Shown piece after piece: positions 38,796 through 48,435 of a stretch of DNA of 64,000 nt. The notes beneath the pieces are model-generated. The model saw only the letters and a list, made by a program, of their open reading frames with translations. It searched no databases and was not told where the DNA came from. The DNA comes from Neorhizobium petrolearium (GTDB lineage: Bacteria > Pseudomonadota > Alphaproteobacteria > Rhizobiales > Rhizobiaceae): NCBI RefSeq assembly GCF_017873175.1, contig NZ_JAGGJW010000006.1:124001-188000 (forward strand), in the 5' to 3' direction. A program made the position numbers and the translations under genes. Positions within the stretch are counted from its first letter, which is position 1; each line of letters opens with the position of its first letter.

Positions 38796-40082
38796 TCAAA
38801 GCGAATGAACGCATTTGCCCGCCACGTAGGTCGCGACGGCACGGCCTGAGAAACGCGCATCCTCGAAGGGCGTGTTCTTCGAGCGGGACAAAAGCATATC
38901 CTTGGCGACGATCCAAGGTTCATCGAGATCGATCAGCGTGATATCGGCTTTTGCACCGGGTTTCAGCGTGCCGGCATCGAGGCCGAAGATCTGCGCAGGC
39001 CGGGTCGACATCGCGTCGATCAGCCGCATCAGCGGCACGCGGCCGTCGTGATGCAGGCGCAGCGCTGCGGCAAGCATGGTCTCGAGCCCGATCGCGCCGT
39101 CGGCGGCATCGGCGAAGGGCAGGCGCTTGGTATCGACATCCTGCGGGTCATGCGAGGAAACGATGATGTCGACCGTCCCGTCCGCCACGGCCTCGGCCAT
39201 CGCCACGCGGTCGTCTTCGGCGCGCAGCGGCGGCGACAGCTTGAAGAAGGTGCGGTATTCGCCGATGTCGTTCTCGTTGAGCGAGAGGTGGTTGATCGAC
39301 ACGCCGCAGGTGACGTTGGCGCCGCGGGAACGCGCCACCCTCATGGCTTCGGCCGATTCCGCCACGGAGATCTTGGCCGCATGGTATTTCGCGCCCGTCA
39401 GGCCGGCGATCCTGAGATCCCGTTCGAGCGGAATGATCTCGGCTTCCTTGGGAACGCCGGACAGGCCCAGCCAGCTTGCGAAGAGGCCCTCGTTCATCAC
39501 GCCGTTGCCGAGATATTTTTCGCGCAGTTCCAGCGAGATTACCGCGTCGAACTCACGCGCATAGGTCATGATCCGGCGCAGGAGCAGCGTGTCGGAGAGC
39601 GCGCGGCGGCCGTTGGTGAAGGCGACGGCGCCCGATTGCTGCAGCAGGCCGATCTCGGTCATTTCCTCGCCGGCAAGCCCCCTGGTGAGCGCCGCCGCCG
39701 GATGCACGTTGACGACCGCCTTGTCGCGGGCGGTCTTCTGCACGAACTCGATGAGCGCGATGTCGTCCAGCACCGGATCGGTATCGGGCATCATGATGAA
39801 GGAGGTAATGCCGCCGGTCGCCGCCGCACGGCTCGCCGATTCGATCGTCTCGCGGTGCTCGGCGCCCGGCTCACCGAGATAGACGCGGGCGTCGACAAGC
39901 CCAGGCGTCGCCACCAGCCCCTTGCAGTCCTTTACGGTCGCACCCTCGGGCACGCCCTGATTTTGGGCACCCTTGCCGGCGGCGAGGATGCGGCCATCAT
40001 CACTGATAACGATCGTGCCGGTTTCGTCGAGATTGCGGGACGGGTCGATGATCCGGAGATTTTTGAGCACGGTGCCGGTCAT
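38796..40082 (-). CDS. pyrC': Dihydroorotase-like protein, probably non-catalytic (pseudo-DHOase)
   Basis: A 428-residue protein of the dihydroorotase/amidohydrolase fold, overlapping pyrB by ATGA. The canonical metal and substrate motif D-x-H-V-H-L-R-E-P-G is degraded: residues 64-73 read [10 protein letters not shown], with Arg66, Tyr68 and Gly70 in place of His, His and Arg. The usual TDHAPH motif near the C-terminus reads SSHDPQD. Such pseudo-dihydroorotases (PyrC' or PyrX) are known to stabilise class A aspartate transcarbamoylase, and pairing with pyrB here fits. Many databases label it simply dihydroorotase; a true PyrC should be encoded elsewhere. Confidence 0.88.
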   Translation of the reverse strand: MTGTVLKNLRIIDPSRNLDETGTIVISDDGRILAAGKGAQNQGVPEGATVKDCKGLVATPGLVDARVYLGEPGAEHRETIESASRAAATGGITSFIMMPDTDPVLDDIALIEFVQKTARDKAVVNVHPAAALTRGLAGEEMTEIGLLQQSGAVAFTNGRRALSDTLLLRRIMTYAREFDAVISLELREKYLGNGVMNEGLFASWLGLSGVPKEAEIIPLERDLRIAGLTGAKYHAAKISVAESAEAMRVARSRGANVTCGVSINHLSLNENDIGEYRTFFKLSPPLRAEDDRVAMAEAVADGTVDIIVSSHDPQDVDTKRLPFADAADGAIGLETMLAAALRLHHDGRVPLMRLIDAMSTRPAQIFGLDAGTLKPGAKADITLIDLDEPWIVAKDMLLSRSKNTPFEDARFSGRAVATYVAGKCVHSL

Positions 40083-41020
40083 GCGCGTTCTCCCTGATTA
40101 TGAGAGACGAGCAGCGCCTCCATCACGGCCATGCGCACGGCGACCCCCATTTCCACCTGCTGTTCGATGACGCTTTGCGGCCCGTCGGCGACTTCTGAGG
40201 CGATCTCGACGCCGCGGTTCATCGGGCCGGGATGCATGACGAGCGCATCGTCCTTCGCTGCCTTCAGCTTTTCGGCGTCGAGCCCGTAGAAGCGGAAATA
40301 TTCGCGCACCGAAGGCACGAAGGAGCCGGCCATGCGCTCTCGCTGCAGCCGCAGCATCATCACCACGTCGGCGTCCTTGAGTCCTTCCGCCATGGAGTGG
40401 AAGACCTCGACGCCCATCTCGCGGATGCCGGTGGGAAGCAGGGTCGATGGCGCGACGACACGCACCCTTGCCCCCATGGCGTTCAAGAGAAGGATGTTGG
40501 AACGGGCGACGCGCGAATGCAGCACATCGCCGCAGATCGCCACGATGATGCGTGAAAGCTTGCCTTTTGCACGGCGGATGGTCAGGGCGTCGAGCAAAGC
40601 CTGGGTCGGGTGTTCGTGCTGCCCGTCGCCGGCATTGACGACCGAGCAGGCGACCTTCTGGGCGAGCAGCGCCGCCGCACCGGCCGAGGAATGGCGCAGC
40701 ACCAGCACGTCCGGCCGCATGGCATTCAGCGTCATTGCTGTGTCGATCAGCGTCTCGCCCTTCTTCACCGAGGAATTGCCGACCGACATGTTCATCACGT
40801 CGGCGCCAAGCCGTTTTCCGGCGAGTTCGAAGGAGGATTGCGTGCGCGTCGAGGCTTCGAAGAACAGGTTGATCTGGGTCAGGCCACGCAACGTGGACGT
40901 CTTCTTCTCCCGCTGGCGGGAGATCTTCACGGCCTCGTCGGCCTTGTCGAGAAGATAGGTGATGTCCTGTTCGGTAAGGCCCTTGATGCCGAGGAGATGG
41001 CGATGGGGAAAGAAGACCAT
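40079..41020 (-). CDS. pyrB: Aspartate carbamoyltransferase catalytic subunit
   Basis: A 313-residue enzyme that joins carbamoyl phosphate and aspartate in pyrimidine synthesis. The carbamoyl-phosphate site FFEASTRTQ is at 53-61 (STRT 57-60), and HPTQALLDA and HPGPMNRG are conserved. I start it at ATG 41018-41020 ([15 protein letters not shown]), which gives the family length; an in-frame codon at 41071 would add 17 unusual residues. The next gene is the pseudo-dihydroorotase that should bind it. No regulatory-chain gene is present. Confidence 0.96.
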   Translation of the reverse strand: MVFFPHRHLLGIKGLTEQDITYLLDKADEAVKISRQREKKTSTLRGLTQINLFFEASTRTQSSFELAGKRLGADVMNMSVGNSSVKKGETLIDTAMTLNAMRPDVLVLRHSSAGAAALLAQKVACSVVNAGDGQHEHPTQALLDALTIRRAKGKLSRIIVAICGDVLHSRVARSNILLLNAMGARVRVVAPSTLLPTGIREMGVEVFHSMAEGLKDADVVMMLRLQRERMAGSFVPSVREYFRFYGLDAEKLKAAKDDALVMHPGPMNRGVEIASEVADGPQSVIEQQVEMGVAVRMAVMEALLVSHNQGERA

Positions 41021-41221
41021 GGAAACGTCTCCGCTTGCGTTCGGCGGTCTATAAGGTCTGGCGGAAGTCACCGCAAGCGGTCATGGCGCTATCTCACCGC
41101 TTGTTTTGCCAGTCCTTGGTTACGATGGTTTTCCAGAAGGGGTGCGGCCTTTTGTTGAGAACGGTCGAATTCCTCTTTTCCCGCCGTTCCCAGGCCAGGT
41201 AAACTCCGCTAGAACCGCGTC

Positions 41222-42874
41222 ATGAACCAGATGTCGCGTGCCGAAGAAAAGTTTGCCGAGCTGAACCAGCCAAAACCCTGGTCCGGCATCAATGCCTACC
41301 GCTCCGACCCCTTGATCGTCGATTTGACGAGCGGGCTCAACCGCACGATCCGCGAGGAATACGATCAGCTCGGCCGTTACGTCACCTCTCCGGAGGCCCA
41401 GGAACTGGCGCGCATGGCGAACGAGAACCCGCCGAAGCTCAAGACCCATGGGCCGCGCGGCGAGCGTCTGGATGTCGTCGAATTCCATCCGGCGTGGCAT
41501 GCGCTGATGCGCCGCTCGATGCAGACGGGCCTGCACTCCTCCGTCTGGGAAAGCATCCCGGAAGCCAAGGGGCATGAGCACAAGGCGCGCGCGACACGCT
41601 TTTATCTGACGGCCCAGCTCGAATGCGGGCATCTGTGCCCGCTCACCATGACCAGCGCCTCGATCGCCGCGCTGATGGCTTCGCCGCGGGTCCAGAAGGA
41701 ATGGGCACCGAAGATACTCTCGCGCAAATACGATTCGACCAATCGCCCGGCGCTGCAGAAAACGGCCGTCACGCTTGGCATGGGCATGACCGAAAAGCAG
41801 GGCGGCACGGATGTGCGCGCCAATCGCTCGACGGCGGAGCGCGTGGGCGAGGGCATCTATCGTCTGTCTGGCCACAAATGGTTCATGTCGGCGCCGATGA
41901 GCGACGGTTTCGTCATGCTCGCCAAGACCAATGAGGGGATCGGCTGCTTCCTCGTGCCGCGCCTGCTGGAAGACGGCACAGCGAACGGCCTGCAGTTCCA
42001 GCGCCTCAAGGACAAGCTCGGCAACCGTTCGAATGCGTCCTCGGAAGTCGAATTCACCGATGCGTTCGGCTACCTGCTCGGCGATCCCGGCGCGGGCATC
42101 CGCACCATCCTCGACATGGTGACGCTGACACGGCTTGACTGCGCGCTGGCATCGGCCGGCATCATGCGTGCTTCGCTTGCGGAAGCTGTGCATCATTGCC
42201 GCGGCCGCAGCGTCTTCGGACAGAAACTGATTGACCAGCCTTTGATGACGCGTGTGCTTGCCGATATGGCGCTCGATGTCGCGGCTTCGACCGCTCTCGG
42301 CTTCCGGCTTGCCGATGCCTTCGATCGTGCTGCGGCAAGCCAGACCGATGCCGCCTTTGCGCGGGTCATGACCCCGGTCGTGAAATACTGGAACTGCAAG
42401 ATCGCCCCTTCGCTGATCTACGAGGCGATGGAATGCCTCGGCGGCAACGGTTACGTCGAGGAGCGGCCGATCGCCCGGCACTATCGCGAGGCACCCGTCA
42501 ATGCGATCTGGGAGGGCTCCGGCAACGTGATGGCGCTGGACGTGCTGCGGGTTCTGTCGCGTGGCAAGGACCTGTTCGATACGGTGCTTGCCGGCTTCGA
42601 ACGTGATCTCGGCGCATCCGGCAGGAAGACGGTCGAGGTCCTGCGCGCCGCCATGGCGCTTTGCGAATCGGACGAGGGGGCCGCCCGGCTCCTGGTCGAA
42701 CAGCTCGCGCTTGCCGCCGGGGCGTCGGAACTGATGCGGCTCGGTGCCGGCAAGATTGCCGACGCTTTCCTGGAAACGCGGCTGGCGGGCGGTTGGCGCT
42801 CGACCTACGGCATGCTCGATGCCCGGTTCGATGCCCGCTATATCGTTGACCTGCTTTATCCCGCTGCGGCGTAA
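41222..42874 (+). CDS. aidB: Acyl-CoA dehydrogenase family protein, AidB-like
   Basis: A 550-residue flavoprotein, the usual length of the AidB branch, which is longer than ordinary acyl-CoA dehydrogenases. Landmarks: LGMGMTEKQGGTDVRANRS (flavin/substrate region), GHKWFMSAPMSDGF, and ECLGGNGYVEERPIARHYREAPVNAIWEGSGNVMALD written here as the family shows it in parts, with ECLGGNGYVEE and IWEGSGNVMALD directly readable. In E. coli AidB is induced in the adaptive response to alkylation; its role in rhizobia is unclear. It is divergent from pyrB. No LexA or Ada box is evident in the 200-base gap. Confidence 0.88.
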   Translation: MNQMSRAEEKFAELNQPKPWSGINAYRSDPLIVDLTSGLNRTIREEYDQLGRYVTSPEAQELARMANENPPKLKTHGPRGERLDVVEFHPAWHALMRRSMQTGLHSSVWESIPEAKGHEHKARATRFYLTAQLECGHLCPLTMTSASIAALMASPRVQKEWAPKILSRKYDSTNRPALQKTAVTLGMGMTEKQGGTDVRANRSTAERVGEGIYRLSGHKWFMSAPMSDGFVMLAKTNEGIGCFLVPRLLEDGTANGLQFQRLKDKLGNRSNASSEVEFTDAFGYLLGDPGAGIRTILDMVTLTRLDCALASAGIMRASLAEAVHHCRGRSVFGQKLIDQPLMTRVLADMALDVAASTALGFRLADAFDRAAASQTDAAFARVMTPVVKYWNCKIAPSLIYEAMECLGGNGYVEERPIARHYREAPVNAIWEGSGNVMALDVLRVLSRGKDLFDTVLAGFERDLGASGRKTVEVLRAAMALCESDEGAARLLVEQLALAAGASELMRLGAGKIADAFLETRLAGGWRSTYGMLDARFDARYIVDLLYPAAA

Positions 42875-43791
42875 GCGACGAGCGTCATGATCACCGGTAT
42901 GCTGAAGAACGAGCCTGCGACCTGCAGGGTCGCTACAGCGGCGTAAAGGTCTGCGTCGCCGTTCAACTGCCTGGCCAGCAGGTAGCCGTTCATGGCGGTC
43001 GGCACGGAGGCGCTGAGCGCCAGCAGAACAAGGCCATTGCCTTCGATTCCGGTGAGCAATCCTACGCCAACTGCAACTAGCGGAAAAAAGATCAGCTTCA
43101 GGAACACGGCAAGCAGTGTGATCGGTCGCGGCTTTAGCGCATCCATGATCCTCAACCCCGCGCCAACGGTAATCAGCCCGAGGCTGAGCGACGCCTGCGA
43201 CAGCAGTTCTACTGCCGTCATGACCGGCTCATAGATCGGAATGTCAACGATGTTGACGAGAATGCCCAGCGCCGTCGAAAGGATGAGCGGGTTGGTGACG
43301 ACACGATAGACGAGAACTCTGTAATTGCGCTCGCGACCCGAGAACCAAAGAAGCACCGTTACATTGATGAGGTTGAGCGGGATGGTAATTGCCGCCATGA
43401 CAAGGCCGACCGTTGTCAGTCCTTGCTGGCCAAAGGTCTTGGCCGCGATAGCCAGCGCCATGAAGGCGTTCCAACGCGTCGCTGTCTGAAACAGCGAGGT
43501 GAAGGCAGGAGATCCGACGCGCAATTTGTGAAAGAGGGGCCAGGCGAGGAGCAGTCCGCCCGACATGACGATGACAGAGATGAGCGCTGCCGAACTGACC
43601 GCCAAATCCTCGGTATTCGAGAAATCCGCCTTTACCATCGTCACAAAAAGCAGGGCAGGGAACAGCACCCAGTAGCTGCACTGCTCAAGCCCGATCCAAA
43701 AGTCGGAATTGATGATGGGTGCGCGTTTCAATGCCACGCCCAAAAGGACGAGCAGAAAAATGGGGAGGATACTTTGGAAAACGACGAGCAT
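42856..43791 (-). CDS. AEC family (auxin efflux carrier-like) transporter
   Basis: A 311-residue membrane protein with about 10 helices, beginning MLVVFQSILPIFLLVLLG. The family pattern includes ALLFVTMVKADF, the middle inter-repeat loop and VPTAMNGYLLARQLNGD near the C-terminus. Bacterial AEC proteins export or import small organic acids; the substrate is not predictable. It overlaps the end of the aidB-like gene by 19 bases on the opposite strand. The TetR gene lies divergently, 180 bases upstream, and may regulate it. Confidence 0.85.
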   Translation of the reverse strand: MLVVFQSILPIFLLVLLGVALKRAPIINSDFWIGLEQCSYWVLFPALLFVTMVKADFSNTEDLAVSSAALISVIVMSGGLLLAWPLFHKLRVGSPAFTSLFQTATRWNAFMALAIAAKTFGQQGLTTVGLVMAAITIPLNLINVTVLLWFSGRERNYRVLVYRVVTNPLILSTALGILVNIVDIPIYEPVMTAVELLSQASLSLGLITVGAGLRIMDALKPRPITLLAVFLKLIFFPLVAVGVGLLTGIEGNGLVLLALSASVPTAMNGYLLARQLNGDADLYAAVATLQVAGSFFSIPVIMTLVAYAAAG

Positions 43792-43971
43792 CAGAGAGGG
43801 ATCTGGCTGGAGGGTGTGACCTCGTTATTCCTCCCATGCCGATACTGCAAGGGAGTGTCCGGGAATTCAATGGAGCCGCGCGCAATCCTGTGCATGATCC
43901 CTTAAGCCGCTTGCGGGGCCTCGTTGCTCGCATTATCGCGGAATCGGCAACTTGATCGATACAGGCGAAAA

Positions 43972-44616
43972 ATGCTGCAAATCTCCGAAATCACGGCGCA
44001 TGAAGGTCCGGTCGCAAAGGTGCGTAATCGTGCCGGCACCGAGCGGGCGATTTTCGTCGCGGCGCGTGACCTTCTGGCGGAGCAAGGTTTTCAGGGATTC
44101 GGCATCAATGCCGTGGCGCGCCGCGCCGGCTGCGATAAACAACTCATCTATCGCTATTACGGCGGGCTCGACGGCCTGATCGAGGCGATCGGCGCGGATC
44201 TCGGCACCTGGGTCAAGGATCGTATCCCGGAGGATACGGGCGGCATGTTTCTGCTGACCTACGGCGATCTGATGGAGAAGCTCTCGATCTATTTCATGGA
44301 TGCGCTGCGCGACGATCCACTCGTCTGCAAGATCGTCGCCTGGGAGGTTTCCCAGGATACGCCGCAGGTCCGGCGTCTTTCCGAAGCTCGCACCAAGGCG
44401 CTCGGCAAATGGCTGGAAAAGATGCGCGGATCGCTGACGCCGCCGAAAGGTGTCGATGCGGCGACCACCAACGCGGTGCTCTTCGCCGCGATCCAGCATC
44501 TGGTAATCTCCGCCGCCGTCAGCGGTCAGTTCGCCGGCGTGGCATTGCGCACGAACAAGGACTGGGACAAGGTCGGCAGCGCCATCCGCCGCCTCGTGCG
44601 CGCGATTTACGGCTGA
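43972..44616 (+). CDS. TetR/AcrR family transcriptional regulator
   Basis: A 214-residue regulator. The N-terminal helix-turn-helix lies at about residues 20-65: TERAIFVAARDLLAEQGF, then INAVARRAGCDKQLIYRYYGG. The C-terminal ligand domain is typical in size but not assignable. I start at ATG 43972, with a CAGGCGAAAA ribosome-binding site; the frame is open from 43924. It faces away from the AEC transporter gene, a common arrangement for a local repressor. Confidence 0.85.
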   Translation: MLQISEITAHEGPVAKVRNRAGTERAIFVAARDLLAEQGFQGFGINAVARRAGCDKQLIYRYYGGLDGLIEAIGADLGTWVKDRIPEDTGGMFLLTYGDLMEKLSIYFMDALRDDPLVCKIVAWEVSQDTPQVRRLSEARTKALGKWLEKMRGSLTPPKGVDAATTNAVLFAAIQHLVISAAVSGQFAGVALRTNKDWDKVGSAIRRLVRAIYG

Positions 44617-44698
44617 TCTTTTCCACAGCCCGTCTCCCCCCATTAACCATGCCGACCGGTTTCCGTTGCGGCAATTCCCTGGCCGTCTAAATTCGACA

Positions 44699-44714
44699 TT
44701 AACGCATTGTTAAC
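44699..44714 (+). promoter_or_regulatory. CtrA-binding box
   Basis: TTAACGCATTGTTAAC is a perfect full CtrA site, TTAA-N7-TTAAC. It ends 26 bases before the ATG of the small membrane protein gene at 44740, so CtrA could repress or activate from here. A separate half site, TTAACC, lies at 44643-44648. DivK, encoded in this window, is part of the pathway that sets CtrA activity. Confidence 0.75.
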
Positions 44715-44739
44715 CACGAATTGGCGGGAAACGCTCTAG

Positions 44740-44910
44740 ATGGGAACCCCAATCAGGGATACGGCATTGCTGGTCGTCATGACGACGATCTTCGCAGTGC
44801 TGGCGCTCAACATTGCCGTTCCGGCCTTGGTCCTGAGCATCATGGCGCTATCGAGATGGCTCGTGTCGTCGGAGATCTATCCGACAGAACCGAGGGGGAA
44901 GACCGCATGA
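44740..44910 (+). CDS. Small single-helix membrane protein
   Basis: A 56-residue frame with ATG 44740 and TGA 44908-44910. A short N-terminus is followed by one long hydrophobic segment (LLVVMTTIFAVLALNIAVPA and on to about residue 36) and a polar tail rich in charged residues ([14 protein letters not shown]). GGCGGGAA lies about 10 bases before the start. Its stop overlaps the next start (ATGA), which is strong evidence that it is translated. Function unknown. A CtrA box lies just upstream. Confidence 0.65.
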   Translation: MGTPIRDTALLVVMTTIFAVLALNIAVPALVLSIMALSRWLVSSEIYPTEPRGKTA

Positions 44911-45242
44911 AGTGGTTTTTGATCTTATGGGCGGGGCCTGTCCTGCTGCTGACAAGCTGGTACGGACTATCGTACTACGACATGAGCTTCGGCTTCTTCA
45001 TGCTGACCCGCCACACACATGACCTTGTCTTCCGGATCTATGGCCATATTCTCGGCATCCCGCCGGAAACAATCCCGCCGCTGGTCGCTCGTGCGATCGC
45101 CTTCGATAGCATGATCGTGTTCGCGATCATCGGCTTCCGCAAGCGAAAGGCAATTGCTGCCTGGTGGCGCCGGCGTCAGTCGTCGCGGTCCGTCGACGCC
45201 GCTTCGCTGTCGAGCGACGAGAGCCTGTCGAGCGCTCCCTGA
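44907..45242 (+). CDS. Small membrane protein, DUF6105-like
   Basis: A 111-residue protein starting [20 protein letters not shown], with two or three hydrophobic helices (residues about 3-22, a weaker one in the middle, and about 76-92) and a basic, Ser-rich tail. The pattern [17 protein letters not shown] followed by [19 protein letters not shown] resembles what I remember as DUF6105 in Rhizobiaceae; that family name is from memory. It overlaps the upstream gene by four bases and its last 67 bases overlap the end of ruvX on the other strand. Confidence 0.75.
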   Translation: MKWFLILWAGPVLLLTSWYGLSYYDMSFGFFMLTRHTHDLVFRIYGHILGIPPETIPPLVARAIAFDSMIVFAIIGFRKRKAIAAWWRRRQSSRSVDAASLSSDESLSSAP

Positions 45243-45673
45243 AGAATGAAGCTCGCCGCGGCGGAATCGATCCGCTCGGCCCGCTTCGCCCGCGAGACGT
45301 CCATTTCCAGAAGCGCCCGCTCGGCAGCGACCGTCGAAAGCCGCTCGTCCCAGAAGACAAAGGGAAGGGCGGTCTTTTCACCCATGGAGCGCACGAAGGC
45401 GCGTGTCGCCTGGACGCGCGGGCCGGCCGAGCCGTCCATGTTCATCGGCAGGCCGATGACAAAGGCCGCGACGTTCTCCTTTTCGGCGAAGGTAAGCAGG
45501 ACCTCCGCATCCCTGGTGAACTTGATTCGCTTGATGACCGGACGCGGAGACGCAAAGCGCCGGCCGAGATCCGACATCGCAAGCCCGATCGTCTTCGTGC
45601 CGAGGTCCAGGCCTGCAACGGCCTGCCCGGGTTGGAGGTGCGCGGCCAGTTCCTCGATCGTCATCACTGTCAT
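45176..45673 (-). CDS. ruvX: Putative Holliday junction resolvase YqgF (16S rRNA 5'-end processing)
   Basis: A 165-residue RNase H-fold protein of the YqgF/RuvX family. The first acidic site is in [16 protein letters not shown] (about 19-34), with [13 protein letters not shown] and FWDERLST as later motifs. The family is linked to pre-16S rRNA 5'-end maturation and also to junction resolution. Its 3' end overlaps the convergent DUF6105-like gene by 67 bases. It is divergent from the UPF0173 hydrolase gene. Confidence 0.93.
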   Translation of the reverse strand: MTVMTIEELAAHLQPGQAVAGLDLGTKTIGLAMSDLGRRFASPRPVIKRIKFTRDAEVLLTFAEKENVAAFVIGLPMNMDGSAGPRVQATRAFVRSMGEKTALPFVFWDERLSTVAAERALLEMDVSRAKRAERIDSAAASFILQGALDRLSSLDSEAASTDRDD

Positions 45674-45799
45674 GTGTTCTTCATTCCTTGGAGCGAGACA
45701 GGTTTTGTCCTACCTTCTGTCCCACTTTCCTTTAGCCTCATATCGGCTATCTGTCCTTATCATCCTCAAAACCTTCACACCGTATCGGAGGAACCTCCC

Positions 45800-46501
45800 A
45801 TGAAGATCACCTGGCTCGCCCATTCCGCCTTCCGCATTGAAACCGCCAAGGCGAAGATCCTGATCGACCCGTTCCTGACCGGTAACCCGGCATTTGCCGG
45901 CCAGGATCCCAAGGCCGCGGCTGAAGGTCTGACGCACATCCTGCTCACCCATGGCCATGGCGATCATGTGGGAGACACGGTGCGTATCGCCAAGGAAACC
46001 GGCGCGACCGTCCTTGCCAATTACGACCTCGGCGTCTGGCTGGCGAAGAAGGGCGTCGAGAAGCTGGAAATGGGCAATACCGGCGGTACGATCGATCTCG
46101 GCGGCTTCACCGCCACTTTCACGCAGGCGCTGCATTCCTCGGCACAGATCACCGAGGACGGGGTTTCCCATGCTCTCGGCAATCCCAACGGCCTGATGCT
46201 GCATTTCGATGACGAGCCGTCCGTCTTCCATATGGGCGACACGGATATCTTCACCGACATGGGCCTGATCAACGAATTGCACCAGCCGGACATCGGCATC
46301 GTGCCGATCGGCGACCGCTTCACCATGGGCGGCGCGGTGGCGGCACTCGCCTGTCAGCGCTTCTTCGATTTCAAGCACGCCGTTCCCTGCCATTACGGCC
46401 TCCCGGGTGTCGATCAGACGCCTGAAAAATTCGTCAAGGGCATGGAAGGCGCCCGCACCCGCGTGGAGACGCCGGCTCCGGGCGGCAGCCTCAGCTATTG
46501 A
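45800..46501 (+). CDS. Metal-dependent hydrolase, UPF0173 family
   Basis: A 233-residue metallo-beta-lactamase-fold protein. The metal motif HGHGDH is in [12 protein letters not shown], and [18 protein letters not shown] and PCHYG supply later ligands. Starts [14 protein letters not shown] with GGAGGAACCTCCC as ribosome-binding site. Length and motifs fit UPF0173 (YtkL-like); the substrate is unknown. The gatC promoter lies downstream, so it is probably a single-gene unit. Confidence 0.9.
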   Translation: MKITWLAHSAFRIETAKAKILIDPFLTGNPAFAGQDPKAAAEGLTHILLTHGHGDHVGDTVRIAKETGATVLANYDLGVWLAKKGVEKLEMGNTGGTIDLGGFTATFTQALHSSAQITEDGVSHALGNPNGLMLHFDDEPSVFHMGDTDIFTDMGLINELHQPDIGIVPIGDRFTMGGAVAALACQRFFDFKHAVPCHYGLPGVDQTPEKFVKGMEGARTRVETPAPGGSLSY

Positions 46502-46551
46502 TATTCACCGCCAATCGGCGGACGCGTCTTGAAATAGAGACGCGCTACCTG

Positions 46552-46580
46552 TTGCGAAGGGCGGGCATGGCCATTATAGC
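46552..46580 (+). promoter_or_regulatory. Promoter of gatCA
   Basis: TTGCGA (46552-46557) and TATAGC (46575-46580) stand 17 bases apart, a good sigma-70 type pair, 31 bases before the gatC start. A small hairpin, CGCGTCT (46523-46529) with AGACGCG (46538-46544), sits just upstream and may end the UPF0173 transcript, although it lacks a U-run. Confidence 0.6.
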
Positions 46581-46610
46581 GGAGGGAAAATTTCCCATCG
46601 GAGTTATGCC

Positions 46611-46898
46611 ATGTCCGTCGATCTCGCTACCGTAAAACGCGTCGCGCGCCTTGCCCGCATTGCGGTCTCCGAGGAAGATGCCAATCGCATGGTTGGCGAA
46701 CTGAACGGCATTCTCGGCTTCGTCGAGCAGCTTTCCGAGGTCGACGTGACGGGTGTCGCGCCGATGACCTCGGTGACCCCGATGGAGATGCGCAAGCGGA
46801 CTGACAACGTGACGGACGGCGACAAGGCCGCCGATATCGTCGCCAACGCGCCGGCCACCGACCACAATTTCTTCCTGGTGCCGAAGGTCGTCGAGTGA
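46611..46898 (+). CDS. gatC: Asp-tRNA(Asn)/Glu-tRNA(Gln) amidotransferase subunit C
   Basis: A 95-residue subunit that holds GatA and GatB together. The pattern [26 protein letters not shown] split in two, the [17 protein letters not shown] segment, and the tail [10 protein letters not shown] are all as in GatC. gatA begins 55 bases downstream. The complex makes Gln-tRNA(Gln) from Glu-tRNA(Gln); that need also implies a non-discriminating GltX. Confidence 0.97.
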   Translation: MSVDLATVKRVARLARIAVSEEDANRMVGELNGILGFVEQLSEVDVTGVAPMTSVTPMEMRKRTDNVTDGDKAADIVANAPATDHNFFLVPKVVE

Positions 46899-46953
46899 GC
46901 GCTGAATAGCGCTGTCGAACCCTTTTCATGCATTCGAACCTTCTGAAGAGACC

Positions 46954-48435
46954 ATGACCGAACTCACCAGCCTCACCATTGCCGAAGCCCGCGAAAAGCT
47001 GAAGGCCAAGGAATTCACCTCCGTCGAGCTGACGAAGGCCTATCTCGACGCGATCGACGCCGCCAATGGGGTTCTGAATGCTTATATCGCCCTGACGCCC
47101 GAAAAGGCGCTGGAGATGGCGAAGGCCTCCGACGCGCGCCGCGCCGCAGGCAAGATCGGCGCGCTGGAAGGCATTCCGCTTGGCATCAAGGATCTCTTCG
47201 CCACCCGCGACGTTCACACCCAGGCCTGCTCGCACATCCTCGACGGCTTCCAGCCGAAATATGAATCGACCGTTTCCCAGAACCTCTGGGATGACGGCGC
47301 CGTCATGCTCGGCAAGCTCAACATGGACGAGTTCGCCATGGGCTCCTCCAACGAGACCTCGCATTACGGTGCGGTGATCAACCCCTGGCGCGCCAAGGGC
47401 TCCAATCAGCAGCTCGTGCCGGGCGGTTCCTCGGGCGGCTCGGCTGCGGCCGTCGCCGCGCATCTGTGCGCCGGTGCGACCGCCACCGATACGGGCGGGT
47501 CGATCCGCCAGCCGGCCGCCTTTACCGGCACCGTCGGCATCAAGCCGACCTATGGCCGCTGCTCGCGCTGGGGCATCGTCGCCTTTGCCTCCTCGCTCGA
47601 CCAGGCCGGCCCGATCGCCCGCGACGTCCGCGACGCTGCGATCATGCTGAAGTCTATGGCGAGCGTCGATCTGAAGGACACGACCTCCGTTGATCTGCCT
47701 GTGCCGGACTACGAGGCCTCCCTCGGCCAGTCGCTCAAGGGCATGAAGATCGGCATTCCGAAGGAATATCGTGTCGACGGCATGCCGGAGGAGATCGAGG
47801 CGCTTTGGAGCCAAGGGATTGCCTGGCTGAAGGATGCCGGCGCCGAGATTGTCGACATCACCCTGCCGCACACCAAATACGCCCTGCCGGCCTACTACAT
47901 CGTGGCGCCGGCGGAAGCCTCCTCGAACCTCGCCCGCTACGACGGCGTGCGTTACGGCCTGCGTGTCGACGGCAAGGACATTATCGACATGTACGAGAAG
48001 ACCCGCGCCGCCGGTTTCGGCCAGGAGGTCAAGCGCCGCATCATGATCGGCACCTATGTGCTTTCGGCCGGCTACTATGACGCCTATTATCTGAGGGCTC
48101 AGAAGGTCCGCACGCTGATCAAGCGCGATTTCGAGCAGGTCTTCGAAGCTGGTGTCGATGCGATCCTGACGCCTGCCACCCCGTCTTCGGCCTTCGGTGT
48201 CGCCGACGAGAACCTCGCCTCAGATCCGGTGAAGATGTACCTGAACGACATCTTCACGGTGACGGTCAACATGGCCGGCCTGCCGGGCATCGCCGTCCCC
48301 GCCGGTCTCGACCACAAGGGCCTGCCGCTCGGTCTGCAGTTGATCGGCAGGCCGTTCGAGGAAGAGACGCTCTTCCGTACCGCCCATGTCATCGAGCAGG
48401 CCGCCGGAAAATACACGCCGGCCAAGTGGTGGTGA
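46954..48435 (+). CDS. gatA: Asp-tRNA(Asn)/Glu-tRNA(Gln) amidotransferase subunit A
   Basis: A 493-residue amidase that releases ammonia from glutamine for transamidation. The amidase catalytic triad Lys-cisSer-Ser is intact: Lys79 (IPLGIKDLF), Ser159 ([12 protein letters not shown]) and Ser183 ([10 protein letters not shown]). The length is normal. The stop TGA overlaps the GTG of the following GNAT gene, so that gene may be translated by reinitiation. Confidence 0.97.
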   Translation: MTELTSLTIAEAREKLKAKEFTSVELTKAYLDAIDAANGVLNAYIALTPEKALEMAKASDARRAAGKIGALEGIPLGIKDLFATRDVHTQACSHILDGFQPKYESTVSQNLWDDGAVMLGKLNMDEFAMGSSNETSHYGAVINPWRAKGSNQQLVPGGSSGGSAAAVAAHLCAGATATDTGGSIRQPAAFTGTVGIKPTYGRCSRWGIVAFASSLDQAGPIARDVRDAAIMLKSMASVDLKDTTSVDLPVPDYEASLGQSLKGMKIGIPKEYRVDGMPEEIEALWSQGIAWLKDAGAEIVDITLPHTKYALPAYYIVAPAEASSNLARYDGVRYGLRVDGKDIIDMYEKTRAAGFGQEVKRRIMIGTYVLSAGYYDAYYLRAQKVRTLIKRDFEQVFEAGVDAILTPATPSSAFGVADENLASDPVKMYLNDIFTVTVNMAGLPGIAVPAGLDHKGLPLGLQLIGRPFEEETLFRTAHVIEQAAGKYTPAKWW

